From assembly GCF_004310425.1 (NCBI RefSeq), contig NZ_SIUB01000004.1, positions 1 through 64,000 on the forward strand: a stretch of DNA of 64,000 nt, read 5' to 3'. Below, piece after piece: positions 36,033 through 45,725 of this stretch. Position 1 is the stretch's first letter; each line of letters begins with the position of its first letter. A model generated the notes under the pieces. That model ran no database searches. It was not told the DNA's origin and saw nothing but the letters and a program-made list of their open reading frames with translations. The DNA comes from Hansschlegelia quercus. Its GTDB lineage: Bacteria > Pseudomonadota > Alphaproteobacteria > Rhizobiales > Methylopilaceae. The position numbers were made by a program, and so were the translations under genes.

Positions 36033-37370
36033 TCAGTGCGGCGGTGTTCCGTTGGCGGCCAGGGCCTCGCCGGCGAGATAAAGCGATCCGGTGATCAGGA
36101 CTCGCGGCGGTGTCGCTCCGGCAGCCTTAGAGGCCTTCGTGAGCGCCTCGACGATCGACTCGCAGGGTTCGGCGGCGAGCCCCGCCCGCTGCGCGGCTTC
36201 GATAACCTCTGGCGTGGTGCGGGCGGCCGAGGACGACGAGATCGGCACGCCGTAGACTCGGCCGGCGAGCCCCGCGAAGGCCTCGAGGAAGCCATCGGAA
36301 TCCTTGGTGTTGAGCATGCCGACGACCAGTATGATCGGCTTCGGCGAGCGCTCGTCGAGCTCGGCTAGCGTCGAGGCGATGGCGCGGCCGCCGTCGGGAT
36401 TATGCCCGCCGTCGAGCCAGAGTTCGGCCCCCTCGGGCAGCAGCGCCAGTAGCGCGCCGGTCGCGAGCCTCTGCATGCGTGCGGGCCAGTCGACGGCGGA
36501 CAGACCAGCCTCTACGGCAGCCGGGGTGACGCCGAGCTTGGGCAGCGCGCGCAGCGTGGCGATGGCGGCGCCGGCGTTCTCAATCTGGTGGCGACCGACG
36601 AGTTTCGGCAGCGGCAGATCCAGCAGTCCGTCACCATCCTCGAACACCAGCCGGCCACGCTCCTCGCGCGCCTGCCAGTCCTGACCGGAGATGGCGAGAG
36701 GCGCGCCGACGCGCGCGGCCTCGCGCTCGATCGCGACGAGCGCCTCGTCCTCCTGCCGGGAGAGGATGCCGGGAACGAGGCTCTTTAAGATGCCAGCCTT
36801 CTCATGCGCGATGGCGCCGAGCGAGTCCCCCAGGAACTTCTGATGGTCGAGGCTGACCGGAGTGATCACGCTGGCGAGCGGCCTGTCGACGACGTTGGTC
36901 GCGTCGTAGCGCCCGCCGAGGCCGACCTCGAGCAGCAGCACGTCGGCGGGCTTGCGCGAGAACAGCAGCATGGCGGCCGCCGTCGTGATCTCGAACAGCG
37001 TGATCGCGCGTCCGGCGTTCACCCGCTCGACCTCTTCGAAGGTCGCGGCCAGCCGCTCCTCGTCGACGTAAGATCCCGCGAGCCGGATACGCTCGTGGAA
37101 GCGCACGAGGTGGGGCGAGGTGTAGACGTGGACGCGCTTGCCCGCTGCCTCCAGCATCGCGCGCAGAAAGGCCGTCGTGGAGCCCTTGCCGTTGGTGCCG
37201 GCGATCTGGATCGCTGGCGGCATCGTCTTATGCGGCGAACCGAGCTCCTCCAGCAGCCGCAGGGTGCGGCCGAGCGAAAGGTCGATCTCCTTCGGGTGCA
37301 GGTCGAGGAAGCGGGCGAGATAGGCGTCGCTGCCGCTCATCCCGGCATGATCGTAGGGAGCGCCGTTCAC
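36033..37370 (-). CDS. folC: Bifunctional folylpolyglutamate / dihydrofolate synthase
   Basis: FolC adds glutamate to dihydropteroate and folates. The 445-aa protein has the ATP loop [20 protein letters not shown] (about 53-72), [33 protein letters not shown] and [17 protein letters not shown] at 37370 overlaps the accD stop (GTGA, 37367-37370), so it is likely coupled; an ATG at 37340 (MSGSDAYL) is an alternative. It ends the trpF-trpB-trpA-accD-folC operon. Confidence 0.95.
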   Translation of the reverse strand: MNGAPYDHAGMSGSDAYLARFLDLHPKEIDLSLGRTLRLLEELGSPHKTMPPAIQIAGTNGKGSTTAFLRAMLEAAGKRVHVYTSPHLVRFHERIRLAGSYVDEERLAATFEEVERVNAGRAITLFEITTAAAMLLFSRKPADVLLLEVGLGGRYDATNVVDRPLASVITPVSLDHQKFLGDSLGAIAHEKAGILKSLVPGILSRQEDEALVAIEREAARVGAPLAISGQDWQAREERGRLVFEDGDGLLDLPLPKLVGRHQIENAGAAIATLRALPKLGVTPAAVEAGLSAVDWPARMQRLATGALLALLPEGAELWLDGGHNPDGGRAIASTLAELDERSPKPIILVVGMLNTKDSDGFLEAFAGLAGRVYGVPISSSSAARTTPEVIEAAQRAGLAAEPCESIVEALTKASKAAGATPPRVLITGSLYLAGEALAANGTPPH

Positions 37371-38287
37371 GCGTGAGCGACCGCCGCCTGGGCGTCTTCC
37401 GCGACGGGCTCGGGCTGAGCCGGCAGGTCGGGCTTCGGCGTCTTCGTCAGCAGACGGCAGAGCCGCGCGAGAACGCCACGCAATTCCTTGCGATGAACGA
37501 CCATGTCGACCATCCCGTGGTCGCGGAGATATTCCGAGCGCTGGAACCCCGCGGGGAGCTTTTCGCGGATGGTTTGCTCGATTACGCGAGGGCCGGCGAA
37601 GCCGATCAGAGCTCCGGGCTCGGCGATCGCGACGTCGCCCAGCATGGCGTAGGAGGCGGTGACGCCGCCGGTCGTCGGGTTGGTCAGCACGACGATGTAA
37701 GGCTTCTTCGCCTCGCGCAGCATCTGCACGCCGACGGTCGTGCGGGGCATCTGCATCAGCGAAAGGATGCCCTCCTGCATGCGTGCGCCGCCGGACGCCG
37801 CGAACAGGATGAGCGGCGTGCCGCGCTGAACCGCGGTCTCCAGCCCGCGCACGATCGCCTCGCCGGCCGCCATGCCGAGCGAGCCGCCCATGAAGTCGAA
37901 ATCCTGCACGACGACGGTGACGGGCGTGCCCTCGATCGTCCCCGTCGCGACCTTCACGGCGTCGGCCATGCCGGTCTTGGCGCGAGCGTCCTTCAGGCGG
38001 TCGCCATAGCGCTTCTCGTCGCGGAACTTGAGCGGATCGGTCGCGACCTCGGGCAGCGCGATCTCCTCGTAGCCGGGATCGAGCGTCGTCGCGAGCCGCT
38101 GCTTGGCGCCCATGCGCAGGTGATAGCCGGAGCCTGGGATCACCCAGTCATTGGCTTCCACGTCCTTGTGGAAGACGAGCTGGCCGGTCTCCGGGCACTT
38201 CACCCACAGGTTCTCGGGCGTCGTGTCGCCGCGGCGGGTCAGCAGGCTGTTGATCTTCGGCCGGACGACGTTGACGAGCCAGTTCAT
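37367..38287 (-). CDS. accD: Acetyl-CoA carboxylase carboxyltransferase subunit beta
   Basis: AccD is half of the carboxyltransferase that makes malonyl-CoA for fatty acid synthesis. The 306-aa protein has the carboxyltransferase core [19 protein letters not shown] and [20 protein letters not shown], then [15 protein letters not shown] and [17 protein letters not shown]. The N-terminal zinc ribbon is reduced: KCPETGQ and [12 protein letters not shown] keep only one of the four usual cysteines, a change I believe is shared by relatives. It lies in the trp-accD-folC operon. Confidence 0.95.
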   Translation of the reverse strand: MNWLVNVVRPKINSLLTRRGDTTPENLWVKCPETGQLVFHKDVEANDWVIPGSGYHLRMGAKQRLATTLDPGYEEIALPEVATDPLKFRDEKRYGDRLKDARAKTGMADAVKVATGTIEGTPVTVVVQDFDFMGGSLGMAAGEAIVRGLETAVQRGTPLILFAASGGARMQEGILSLMQMPRTTVGVQMLREAKKPYIVVLTNPTTGGVTASYAMLGDVAIAEPGALIGFAGPRVIEQTIREKLPAGFQRSEYLRDHGMVDMVVHRKELRGVLARLCRLLTKTPKPDLPAQPEPVAEDAQAAVAHA

Positions 38288-38314
38288 AGGCGAGGCTTCT
38301 CCTTGGGGGCGCGG

Positions 38315-39148
38315 TCAGGCTGCGGCCCGGCCACGCCGGACGCCGGCTGCGAGGCGCGAGACGAGATCGGCGACTGCCGGGACGGTCGAGGCCGTCGCCC
38401 GGTTCTCGCCGTCGAGGCTCTTCGCAACGGTATCGACGATGGCGGATCCAACGACCACAGCGTCGGCGGCGGCTGCGATCGCTGCGGCGTGCTCGGGCGT
38501 CTTCACCCCGAAGCCGACGGCGACCGGCAGCTTGGTATGGCGCTTCAGCCGGGTGACGGCGGCGCCGACAACGTTGAAGTCCGGCGTCGCCGAGCCCGTG
38601 ATGCCAGCGACCGAGACGTAATAGACGAAGCCGGCGGTGTTCTTGAGCACGGCCGGCAGGCGCTTGTCGTCGGTCGTGGGCGTCGCAAGCCGGATGAAGG
38701 CGAGTCCGACGCTAAGCGCGGGAAGGCAGAGCTCCTCGTCCTCCTCCGGCGGCAGGTCGACGACGATCAGCCCGTCGACGCCGAAGTCCCGCGCCTCGTC
38801 GAGAAAGCGTTCGACGCCGTGGACGTAGATCGGGTTGTAATACCCCATCAGGATGATTGGCGTCGTCTGGTCCTGCTCGCGGAAGGCGCGGACGAGGTCC
38901 AGCGTCTTCACCAGCGTCTCGCCGGCAGCGAGCGCACGCAGTCCTGCGGCCTGGATTGCGGGACCATCGGCCATCGGGTCGGTGAACGGCATGCCAAGCT
39001 CGATGATGTCCGCGCCCGCCTTCGGCAGCGCGCGCAAGATTTCGAGCGAGGTCTCGTGGTCGGGATCGCCTGCGGTGACGAAGGTCACCAACGCGGCGCG
39101 GCCCTGGGCCGAAGCCTGCGCAAAACGCGCGTCGAGGCGGGCGGTCAC
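38315..39148 (-). CDS. trpA: Tryptophan synthase alpha chain
   Basis: TrpA cleaves indole-3-glycerol phosphate to indole, which is channelled to TrpB. The 277-aa protein has [39 protein letters not shown] with a catalytic Glu, and [16 protein letters not shown] and [10 protein letters not shown]. Its start overlaps the trpB stop by four bases (ATGA, 39145-39148). Length and motifs are normal. Confidence 0.97.
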   Translation of the reverse strand: MTARLDARFAQASAQGRAALVTFVTAGDPDHETSLEILRALPKAGADIIELGMPFTDPMADGPAIQAAGLRALAAGETLVKTLDLVRAFREQDQTTPIILMGYYNPIYVHGVERFLDEARDFGVDGLIVVDLPPEEDEELCLPALSVGLAFIRLATPTTDDKRLPAVLKNTAGFVYYVSVAGITGSATPDFNVVGAAVTRLKRHTKLPVAVGFGVKTPEHAAAIAAAADAVVVGSAIVDTVAKSLDGENRATASTVPAVADLVSRLAAGVRRGRAAA

Positions 39149-40362
39149 AGGCTCGACCCCAGCCGTTCAGCGATCTGTGGCACGTCCTTGTCGCCGCGGC
39201 CGGAGAGGTTGACCACCATCAGATGGTCCTTCGGCATATCAGGCGCCAGCTCGATGACCTTCGCGATCGCGTGCGCGCTTTCGAGCGCAGGAATGATGCC
39301 CTCGAGCTTTGAGAGGACTTGGAAGGCCTCGACCGCCTCGTCGTCGGTGGCGGACAGATACTTCACGCGGCCAACATCGTTAAGCCAGGCGTGCTCCGGA
39401 CCAACGCCGGGATAATCGAGGCCGGCAGAAATCGAGTGCCCCTCTTCGATCTGCCCGTCCCTGTCCATCAGGAGATAGGTCCGGTTGCCGTGCAGGATGC
39501 CCGGCGCGCCTCCGGCGATCGATGCGGCGTTCAGGCCGGACAGACCGTGGCCCGCGGCTTCGACGCCGTAGATCGCAACCTCCGGGTCATCGAGGAACGG
39601 GTGGAAAAGCCCCATCGCGTTCGAGCCGCCGCCAACACAGGCGAACAGACTGTCGGGCAGCCGACCTTCCGCCTCCTGCATCTGCGCCTTGGTCTCGTCG
39701 CCGATGACCGACTGGAAGTCGCGCACCATCTCCGGATAGGGATGCGGGCCAGCGACCGTGCCGATGCAATAGAAGGTGTCGTGGACGTTCGCGACCCAGT
39801 CGCGCAGCGCCTCGTTCAAGGCGTCCTTCAACGTCTTCGAGCCCGACTCGACGGGAACGACCTCGGCGCCCAGCATCTTCATGCGGAACACGTTCGGCGC
39901 CTGACGCGCAACGTCGACCGCGCCCATGTAGACGATGCATTTCAGCCCGAAGCGGGCGCAGAGCGTCGCCGTGGCGACGCCGTGCGAACCGGCGCCGGTC
40001 TCGGCGATGATGCGCTCTTTGCCCATCCGGCGGGCGAGCAAGATTTGGCCGAGGACGTTGTTCACCTTGTGCGAACCGGTGTGGTTCAGCTCCTCGCGCT
40101 TCAGATAGATCTTGGCGCCGCCGAGATGCTCGGTCAGCCGCTCGGCGAAATAAAGCGGGCTCGGCCGGCCGATGTAATGCGTGCGGTAGCCGTTCATCTC
40201 GGCGTGAAAGGCCGGGTCGGTCTTCGCCGCCTGATATTCCTTCTCGAGGTCGAGGATCAACGGCATCAGCGTTTCGGCGACGAAGCGGCCGCCATAGATG
40301 CCGAAGCGGCCGCGCTCGTCGGGACCCATGCGGAAGGTATTCGGCTGCGGCTGCGCGGTCAC
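39145..40362 (-). CDS. trpB: Tryptophan synthase beta chain
   Basis: TrpB is the PLP enzyme that joins indole and serine to give tryptophan. The 405-aa protein has [12 protein letters not shown], the PLP-binding Lys in [11 protein letters not shown] (about residue 100), [32 protein letters not shown] and LSGRGDKD. It follows trpF by 18 bases and is coupled to trpA. Confidence 0.97.
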   Translation of the reverse strand: MTAQPQPNTFRMGPDERGRFGIYGGRFVAETLMPLILDLEKEYQAAKTDPAFHAEMNGYRTHYIGRPSPLYFAERLTEHLGGAKIYLKREELNHTGSHKVNNVLGQILLARRMGKERIIAETGAGSHGVATATLCARFGLKCIVYMGAVDVARQAPNVFRMKMLGAEVVPVESGSKTLKDALNEALRDWVANVHDTFYCIGTVAGPHPYPEMVRDFQSVIGDETKAQMQEAEGRLPDSLFACVGGGSNAMGLFHPFLDDPEVAIYGVEAAGHGLSGLNAASIAGGAPGILHGNRTYLLMDRDGQIEEGHSISAGLDYPGVGPEHAWLNDVGRVKYLSATDDEAVEAFQVLSKLEGIIPALESAHAIAKVIELAPDMPKDHLMVVNLSGRGDKDVPQIAERLGSSL

Positions 40363-40380
40363 GAGGCTGTCCCTGAAACC

Positions 40381-41031
40381 CTAAAAAGGCCCGGCCGCCC
40401 TGGCGGCCCTGACGAAGGCTGCGATCCGCTCCGGGTCCTTGACGCCTGGCACCGTCTCGACGCCGGACGAGACGTCTACCGTTTTCGCGCGCGCGACGCG
40501 GACGGCTTCGCCCACATTCTCCGGCGTCAGGCCCCCGGAAAGCACGAACGGTCGCGCGGGGTCAAGGTTTGCGAGCAGTTCCCAGTCGAAGGCTAGGCCG
40601 TTGCCGCCCGGCAGCTCGGCACCCTGCGGCGGCCTGGCGTCGAACAGCACACGGTCTGCGGCGTCCCAATAGAGCTCGGCTGCGGCAAGATCGGCCTCGG
40701 CTCCCAGCGGGATCGCCTTCCAGACCTCGCGGCCGAAGATGCGGCGCAGCTCCGCCGCCCGCTCCGGACTCTCGTCGCCGTGGAGCTGGAGCACGTCCGG
40801 CAGGGTCGCCGATACCAGCTCGCCCACGAGATCGTCGCTGGCGTCGACGAGAAGTAGCGCGACGCGGGCCCTCCCGCGGGCGAGGGCCGCGAGTTCCGCC
40901 GCCTTTTCGGGCGAGACGTGGCGCGGGCTCTTCGGGAACGAGACGAGCCCGACAAGATCCGCTCCAGCCCCGAGCGCCGCCTCAAGCGTCGCGGGCTCGG
41001 ACAGTCCGCAGATCTTCACCTCGATCGACAT
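40381..41031 (-). CDS. trpF: Phosphoribosylanthranilate isomerase
   Basis: TrpF isomerises PRA to CdRP in tryptophan synthesis. The 216-aa TIM-barrel protein begins SIEVKICGL with the catalytic Cys, then DLVGLVSFPKSPRHVSPEKA, LQLHGDESPE, VLFDARPP, LSGGLTPENV and VDVSSGVETVPGVKDPERI. ATG at 41031 is used (MSIEV); a TTG two codons earlier is open. It is the first gene of the operon; the 220 bases upstream are shared with the divergent sulfate-binding gene. I see no leader peptide or attenuator. Confidence 0.94.
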   Translation of the reverse strand: MSIEVKICGLSEPATLEAALGAGADLVGLVSFPKSPRHVSPEKAAELAALARGRARVALLLVDASDDLVGELVSATLPDVLQLHGDESPERAAELRRIFGREVWKAIPLGAEADLAAAELYWDAADRVLFDARPPQGAELPGGNGLAFDWELLANLDPARPFVLSGGLTPENVGEAVRVARAKTVDVSSGVETVPGVKDPERIAAFVRAARAAGPF

Positions 41032-41037
41032 CGTCAA

Positions 41038-41251
41038 AAGCCACCAGAACGAAGGCCGTCACCTTCCTAGATGAGGCCTCGGCTTCGCATACGCAGGAAA
41101 CGGCGTCTACGGACTTTTTCACGTACGATAAATGTACTTATGGTCGAATATCGCGTGATTGACGTGAGTTACTTGCGACGGCCGAGGCTTTCGCCTAAAT
41201 CATGCCTCAATTGCTGCCGCGCGGGATGTGCGGCGCCCCGGAGCTTGCCTC
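41038..41251. other. Divergent trpF / sulfate-binding gene intergenic region
   Basis: This 214-base gap is AT-richer than its surroundings around 41100-41190. It must hold the promoters of trpF (minus) and the sulfate-binding gene (plus). The only dyad I see is the weak ATAAATGTACTTAT (41128-41141) with 4-bp arms. No clear promoter hexamers or riboswitch can be supported. Confidence 0.4.
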
Positions 41252-42259
41252 ATGCGCCTTCCTCTCGTTGCATCCGCAGCCCTCGCGCTCGGCGTCGTTC
41301 TCGCCGCTCCGGCCCACGCTGAACCGACGACGCTGCTAAACGTCTCCTATGACGTTGGCCGCGAATTGTTCGCTGCCGTGGACAAGCAGTTCGCGGCCGA
41401 CCGCAAGGCGGAGACCGGAGCGGAGATCACGGTCAACCAGAGCCATGCCGGCACATCGAAGCAGGCGCGCGCCATTCTCGAAGGGCTTGAGGCCGACGTC
41501 GTCACCTTCAACCAGGAGCTCGATGTCCAGATCCTCGCCGACAAGGGCGGCCTGGTCGCCGCGGACTGGAAGAACAGGTTCCCGAACAACGCCTCGCCGT
41601 TCTATTCGCTTCCGGCGTTCGTGGTGCGCGCGGGCAACCCCAAGAACATCAAGAACTGGGACGATCTCGTCCGCGACGACGTGAAAGTCGTGTTCCCGAA
41701 CCCGAAGACCTCAGGAAACGCGCGCTACACCTATCTTGCGGCCTACGCCTATGCGCTGAAGACCAACAATGGCGACGAGGCCAAGGCCGACGCCTTCGTG
41801 AAGAAGCTGCTCGCCAACGTGCCGGTGTTCGACACCGGCGGCCGCGGCTCCACGACCACTTTCGTGGAGCGCGGCATCGGCGACGTGCTCGTCACCTTCG
41901 AGGCGGAGACCGCCGCGGTGAAGAAGGAGTACGGCGCGGATAAGGTCGACACGGTCACCCCGCCCGTGAGCCTGCTCGCGGAGTTCCCGGTCGCAGTCGT
42001 AGACAAGGTCGCCGAGCGCCACGGCACGCAAGCGCTCGCGAAGGACTATCTGAACTACCTCTACTCGCCGAAGGGCCAGGAGATCATCGCGTCGTTCAAC
42101 AACCGCGTTCAGGACGCGACGATCATGACGGCGAATAAGGACAGGTTCCCGTCCGTCGAGCTGCTGACCGTAGACAACGTCTTCGGCGGTTGGAAGAAGG
42201 CGAACGAGACGCACTTCGCCTCTGGCGGCAAGCTCGACCAGGTGTTCGTCGGGCGCTGA
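41252..42259 (+). CDS. sbp: Sulfate/thiosulfate ABC transporter substrate-binding protein
   Basis: The 335-aa periplasmic protein starts with a Sec signal (MRLPLVASAALALGVVLAAPAHA, cut near residue 23). The Sbp/CysP fold follows, with LNVSYDVGRELFAAVDKQF, NQSHAGTSKQARAILEGLEADVVTFNQ, PNPKTSGNARYTYLAAY and FDTGGRGSTTTFVERGIGDVLVTFE. It captures sulfate or thiosulfate for the CysTW permease downstream. A palindromic repeat lies between it and cysT. ATG at 41252 starts the signal peptide. Confidence 0.94.
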   Translation: MRLPLVASAALALGVVLAAPAHAEPTTLLNVSYDVGRELFAAVDKQFAADRKAETGAEITVNQSHAGTSKQARAILEGLEADVVTFNQELDVQILADKGGLVAADWKNRFPNNASPFYSLPAFVVRAGNPKNIKNWDDLVRDDVKVVFPNPKTSGNARYTYLAAYAYALKTNNGDEAKADAFVKKLLANVPVFDTGGRGSTTTFVERGIGDVLVTFEAETAAVKKEYGADKVDTVTPPVSLLAEFPVAVVDKVAERHGTQALAKDYLNYLYSPKGQEIIASFNNRVQDATIMTANKDRFPSVELLTVDNVFGGWKKANETHFASGGKLDQVFVGR

Positions 42260-42267
42260 TCACAAGA

Positions 42268-42377
42268 CGTCATCCCGGACGCGGCCTGATGGGTCGCGAT
42301 CCGGGATCGCGCGCCGTATAAGCCGCTTCTTTCTGACGCCGATCCCGGCTCGGCGCCACGCGCCGTCCGGAATGACG
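42268..42377. repeat. Palindromic intergenic repeat, copy 2 (RIME-like)
   Basis: A 110-bp element with ends CGTCATCCCGG (42268-42278) and CCGGAATGACG (42367-42377), one mismatch, and an internal pair CCGGGATC (42301-42308) and GATCCCGG (42341-42348). It matches copy 1 at 2985-3084 in ends, internal arms and order. It sits inside a probable operon, between sbp and cysT, and could form a processing or attenuation hairpin there. Confidence 0.7.
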
Positions 42378-42398
42378 CGTCTCCGAACACGGCGCCTG

Positions 42399-43220
42399 AT
42401 GTCCCGTACCCCCCTCCCCGGCTTCCGCCTCGCGCTTGGGCTGACCCTCGCCTATCTCAGCGTGATTGTGCTGCTGCCGCTGGCGTCGCTCGTCTGGCAG
42501 GCCTCAGGCCTAGGGGCGGCGCGCTTCTGGACCGTCATCACCGGCGACCGCGCGCTGGCCGCCTTCCGCGTCACGATCCTGTCCGCGCTCGCCGCCACCG
42601 CCATCAACGGCATCGTCGGCCTCGCCTTGGCCTGGGCGCTCGCGCGTTATGAATTTCCCGGCAAGCGCCTGCTCGACGCGCTCGTCGACGTGCCCTTCGC
42701 GCTGCCGACCGCAGTCGCGGGCGTGGCGCTGACGGCCTTGTTCTCGGCCAATGGCTGGTATGGCGCGTGGCTCGCGCCTTACGGGATCACTATCGCCTAT
42801 GCGCCGGCCGGCATCGCCGTCGCGATGGCCTTCACGAGCCTCCCCTTCGTGGTCCGTTCGGTGCAGCCGGTGCTCGAAGACCTCACCGACGATGTCGAAG
42901 AGGCGGCGCAGACGCTCGGCGCGGGTTCTGCGCGGATCTTCACGAGCGTAGTCTTTCCCGCGATCTTTCCGGCGTTTCTCGCCGGCCTGAGCCTCGCTTT
43001 CGCGCGCTCGCTCGGCGAATTCGGCGCGGTTATCTTCATCGCCGGCAACCAGCCGTTCCGCACCGAGATCGCGGCGTTGCTCGTCTTCATTCGGCTCGAG
43101 GAATACGACTATCCCGCGGCGGCGGCGATCGCGACGGCGATGCTGGCGCTCGCCTTCGTCATGCTGCTCGTGACCAACGCCATACAGCTCTGGCATCTGC
43201 GCTACACGAGGGCGTCGTGA
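42399..43220 (+). CDS. cysT: Sulfate ABC transporter permease CysT
   Basis: The 273-aa inner-membrane permease has six hydrophobic segments and the EAA-type loop contacting the ATPase, near DDVEEAAQTLGAGSARIF (about 162-179). Other matching parts are FPGKRLLDALVDVPFALPTAVAGVALT and ARSLGEFGAVIFIAGNQPFRTE. ATG at 42399 is used because the in-frame ATG at 42372 lies inside the repeat element. It overlaps cysW by four bases (GTGA). Confidence 0.93.
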   Translation: MSRTPLPGFRLALGLTLAYLSVIVLLPLASLVWQASGLGAARFWTVITGDRALAAFRVTILSALAATAINGIVGLALAWALARYEFPGKRLLDALVDVPFALPTAVAGVALTALFSANGWYGAWLAPYGITIAYAPAGIAVAMAFTSLPFVVRSVQPVLEDLTDDVEEAAQTLGAGSARIFTSVVFPAIFPAFLAGLSLAFARSLGEFGAVIFIAGNQPFRTEIAALLVFIRLEEYDYPAAAAIATAMLALAFVMLLVTNAIQLWHLRYTRAS

Positions 43221-44041
43221 CCTCCCGCCCCCGCGTCGGCGATTCGGCGCCGGTTCGCCTCGCGATCCTCGGATTCGCGTGGGCCGCCGCCGCCTTCCTG
43301 ATCGGCGGCCCGCTCGCGATCATCTTCGCCGAAGCCTTCAAGCCGGGCGTCGCCGCTTATCTCGCGAACCTCGCGACTCCCGACACCCTGCACGCGATCC
43401 AGCTTACCGTCGCGACCGCGCTAATCGCAGTTCCGATCAACACCGCCTTCGGGATCGCGGCGGCATGGGCGGTCGCCAAGTTCGAGTTCCGCGGAAAGGG
43501 GCTGCTGATCGCGCTGATCGAGCTGCCCTTCTCGATCTCACCGATTGTCGCCGGCGTCGCCTATCTGTTCGTCTACGGCATGCAGGGCTGGTTTGGGCCC
43601 TGGCTGCAGGAGCATGGAATCCGGGTGATGTTCGCCTATCCCGCGATCGTGCTGGCGAGCCTGTTCGTCACCGCGCCGTTCGTCGCCCGCGAAATCCTGC
43701 CGCTGATGCAGCAGCAGGGCAGCCACGAGGAGGAGGCGGCGCTGACGCTCGGCGCCTCGGGCTTCCGGACGCTCTGGAGCGTCACCCTGCCGAACGTGCG
43801 CTGGGCGCTGCTCTACGGCATCGTGCTGACGAACGCGCGGGTCATGGGCGAATTCGGCGCGGTCTCGGTGGTCTCTGGCAACATCCGCGGCGTGACCAAC
43901 ACGCTGCCGCTGCAGATCGAACTGCTCTACCAGGACTACAACGCGGCCGGCGCCTTCGCGGCCGCGACTGTGCTGGCGGGGATTGCGCTGGTCACAATCG
44001 TCGTGAAGCTCGTGATCGAGAAGCTCGAAGGGAAGAGCTGA
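43217..44041 (+). CDS. cysW: Sulfate ABC transporter permease CysW
   Basis: The 274-aa permease pairs with CysT. It has VAKFEFRGKGLLIALIELPFSISPIVAGVAYLF, the EAA loop EEEAALTLGASGFRTLW and NARVMGEFGAVSVVSGNIRGVTNTLPL. The GTG start at 43217 overlaps the cysT stop as GTGA, so coupled translation is likely. No cysA ATPase gene follows: the next gene is chpT on the other strand, so the ATPase must be encoded elsewhere. Confidence 0.94.
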   Translation: MTSRPRVGDSAPVRLAILGFAWAAAAFLIGGPLAIIFAEAFKPGVAAYLANLATPDTLHAIQLTVATALIAVPINTAFGIAAAWAVAKFEFRGKGLLIALIELPFSISPIVAGVAYLFVYGMQGWFGPWLQEHGIRVMFAYPAIVLASLFVTAPFVAREILPLMQQQGSHEEEAALTLGASGFRTLWSVTLPNVRWALLYGIVLTNARVMGEFGAVSVVSGNIRGVTNTLPLQIELLYQDYNAAGAFAAATVLAGIALVTIVVKLVIEKLEGKS

Positions 44042-44060
44042 CCTCCCCCCCTCGCTTCAC

Positions 44061-44768
44061 TCAGACCGTCAGCGTCTCGACGGTCTCGGCCGCAGCGCCC
44101 GGCCGCGCGATCGTGACGATCGTCTCGCCCTCGACCTCGACCTCGATCGTCACGGTCATGTTCGCCGCGCGCGCCACGAGCCCGGTGTAGAACGGCTGGA
44201 TCACGTGGGCGTCGATCCTGTCCTCCGGCGCCTGGCCGGCGAGCAGCAGGAGCACGTTCGCCGGCACGCGGGCCTGCGGGCCCGTTGAGCTCAGGCGGAA
44301 CTCCGTCGCCTCGCCTTCCCCGGACGCCGACACCGCGATGACGCCGCCGCGCGGGATCGTGGTGGTCGCGACGAGAACGAGGTTCAGCAGCAGCTTGACC
44401 ATGTTCTTCGGCAGCAGCTGCCGGTTCGCCTCCCAGGTCAGCTTGGTCTTCTGGTCCTCGACGAAGCCGCGAGCGACCTGCTCGGCGTCTCCGAGGTCGA
44501 GCATGGCGGCCGCCGAGCCCGCCGCGCCGAAGGCGATGCGGCAGAACTGCAGGCGCGCGGAGGCCTGAGCCGCGCTCTTCTTGATCAGGTCGAAGGCAAA
44601 GCCGCGCATGCCCTCGTCCTTCTCGTCCTCGAGGATTTCGAGGCCGTTGACGATGGCGCCGACCGGCGAGATCACGTCGTGGCACACCCGGCTCGCCACC
44701 AGCGCGGCGAGATCGAGCCCGTCGAGCATGATCGGCGCCTCGGCGGCATTCCCGTCAGAGGTTGACAT
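44061..44768 (-). CDS. chpT: Histidine phosphotransferase ChpT
   Basis: ChpT passes phosphate from the hybrid kinase CckA to CtrA and CpdR. The 235-aa protein has a DHp-like helix pair with phospho-His at H30 (ASRVCHDVISPVGAIVNGLEIL), then LIKKSAAQASARLQFCRIAFGA, and a degenerate HATPase-like domain without ATP-binding N and G boxes. ATG at 44768 gives MSTSDGN; the frame is open further upstream. It is convergent with cysW and separate from its partner ctrA, which lies 39 kb to the left. Confidence 0.92.
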   Translation of the reverse strand: MSTSDGNAAEAPIMLDGLDLAALVASRVCHDVISPVGAIVNGLEILEDEKDEGMRGFAFDLIKKSAAQASARLQFCRIAFGAAGSAAAMLDLGDAEQVARGFVEDQKTKLTWEANRQLLPKNMVKLLLNLVLVATTTIPRGGVIAVSASGEGEATEFRLSSTGPQARVPANVLLLLAGQAPEDRIDAHVIQPFYTGLVARAANMTVTIEVEVEGETIVTIARPGAAAETVETLTV

Positions 44769-44927
44769 CGCGGCTCCGGCTAAGGCTTTGAGGGCTTGCG
44801 TCAGGACGTCCGGCCTTTTGGCCTGAGTCGCCCACGGCCTGCGAGGGCCAACCGCCTGATACACGCTGGCGCGAGCCCCCTCAAGGCTCGGCCTTTCCGC
44901 CTTTGCTGAAACGGAGCCTTCGAGCCG

Positions 44928-45725
44928 ATGCCGGACCTCTCGACCCTGCGCGCTCTGGCGGCGCTTTGTGTGGAAGCCGGCCGGGTCATTCTCGACGTCT
45001 ACGAAAAAGAAGCGATCGAGGTTCGCTCGAAAGAGGACCGCAGCCCCGTGACGGAAGCGGACGAGGCTGCGGAAGCGGTCCTGATCACCGGGCTTGCCGT
45101 GCTCTATCCCGGCATCTCGATCATCGCCGAAGAAGCATCCTCCCGCGACGGCGTCCCCGGCGACTGCCCGCCTCGCTTCCTCCTTGTCGATCCGCTCGAC
45201 GGCACGCGCGAGTTCATCGCCCGAAACGGCGAGTTCACCGTCAATGTCGGCCTAGTCGAGGACGGGCGGGCTGTGGCCGGCTGCGTCCACGCTCCGGCGC
45301 TTGGCGCGACTTGGATCGGGGCCAAGGGACTCGGCGCGTTCGTCGCCCGCGCCGCCTTGCGCGAGACGCCCACGGCCGACGCATGGACGCCGATCGCAAC
45401 CCGGATCGGAGGCGAGACACTCTGCGCGGTCGCGAGCCGCAGCCATTCGAACACCGAGACCGAGGACTTTCTGTCGACGCTTGCGATCGGCCATCGTCGC
45501 TCGGCGGGCTCTTCGCTCAAGTTCTGTCTCGTGGCGGAAGGCGAAGCCGACGTTTATCCCCGCTTCGGCCCGACCATGGAGTGGGACACCGCGGCCGGCC
45601 ACGCGGTGCTCAGCGCGGCAGGCGGCTCGGTCATGACGCCCGAGGGCGGAGCCTTCCTCTACGGCAAGGTCGACAAGGGCTTCAGGAACGGCGGCTTCGT
45701 GGCCTGGGGCCGCGAGGCGGGCTGA
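44928..45725 (+). CDS. cysQ: 3'(2'),5'-bisphosphate nucleotidase CysQ / inositol monophosphatase family
   Basis: CysQ removes phosphate from PAP, a by-product of sulfate assimilation. The 265-aa protein has the metal-binding signatures AEEASSRDG, FLLVDPLDGTREFIARNGEFTVNVGLVEDG and EWDTAAGHAVLSAAGG, and the spacing FIARNGEF favours CysQ over plain inositol phosphatase. Nearness to the sulfate permease genes supports this. The stop overlaps the next start (TGATG). Confidence 0.88.
   Translation: MPDLSTLRALAALCVEAGRVILDVYEKEAIEVRSKEDRSPVTEADEAAEAVLITGLAVLYPGISIIAEEASSRDGVPGDCPPRFLLVDPLDGTREFIARNGEFTVNVGLVEDGRAVAGCVHAPALGATWIGAKGLGAFVARAALRETPTADAWTPIATRIGGETLCAVASRSHSNTETEDFLSTLAIGHRRSAGSSLKFCLVAEGEADVYPRFGPTMEWDTAAGHAVLSAAGGSVMTPEGGAFLYGKVDKGFRNGGFVAWGREAG

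Noticed and set aside
41128-41141. ATAAATGTACTTAT as a regulator site for sulfate genes
   Set aside because: Arms of only four bases with a mismatched centre; no second copy and no match to a site I know.
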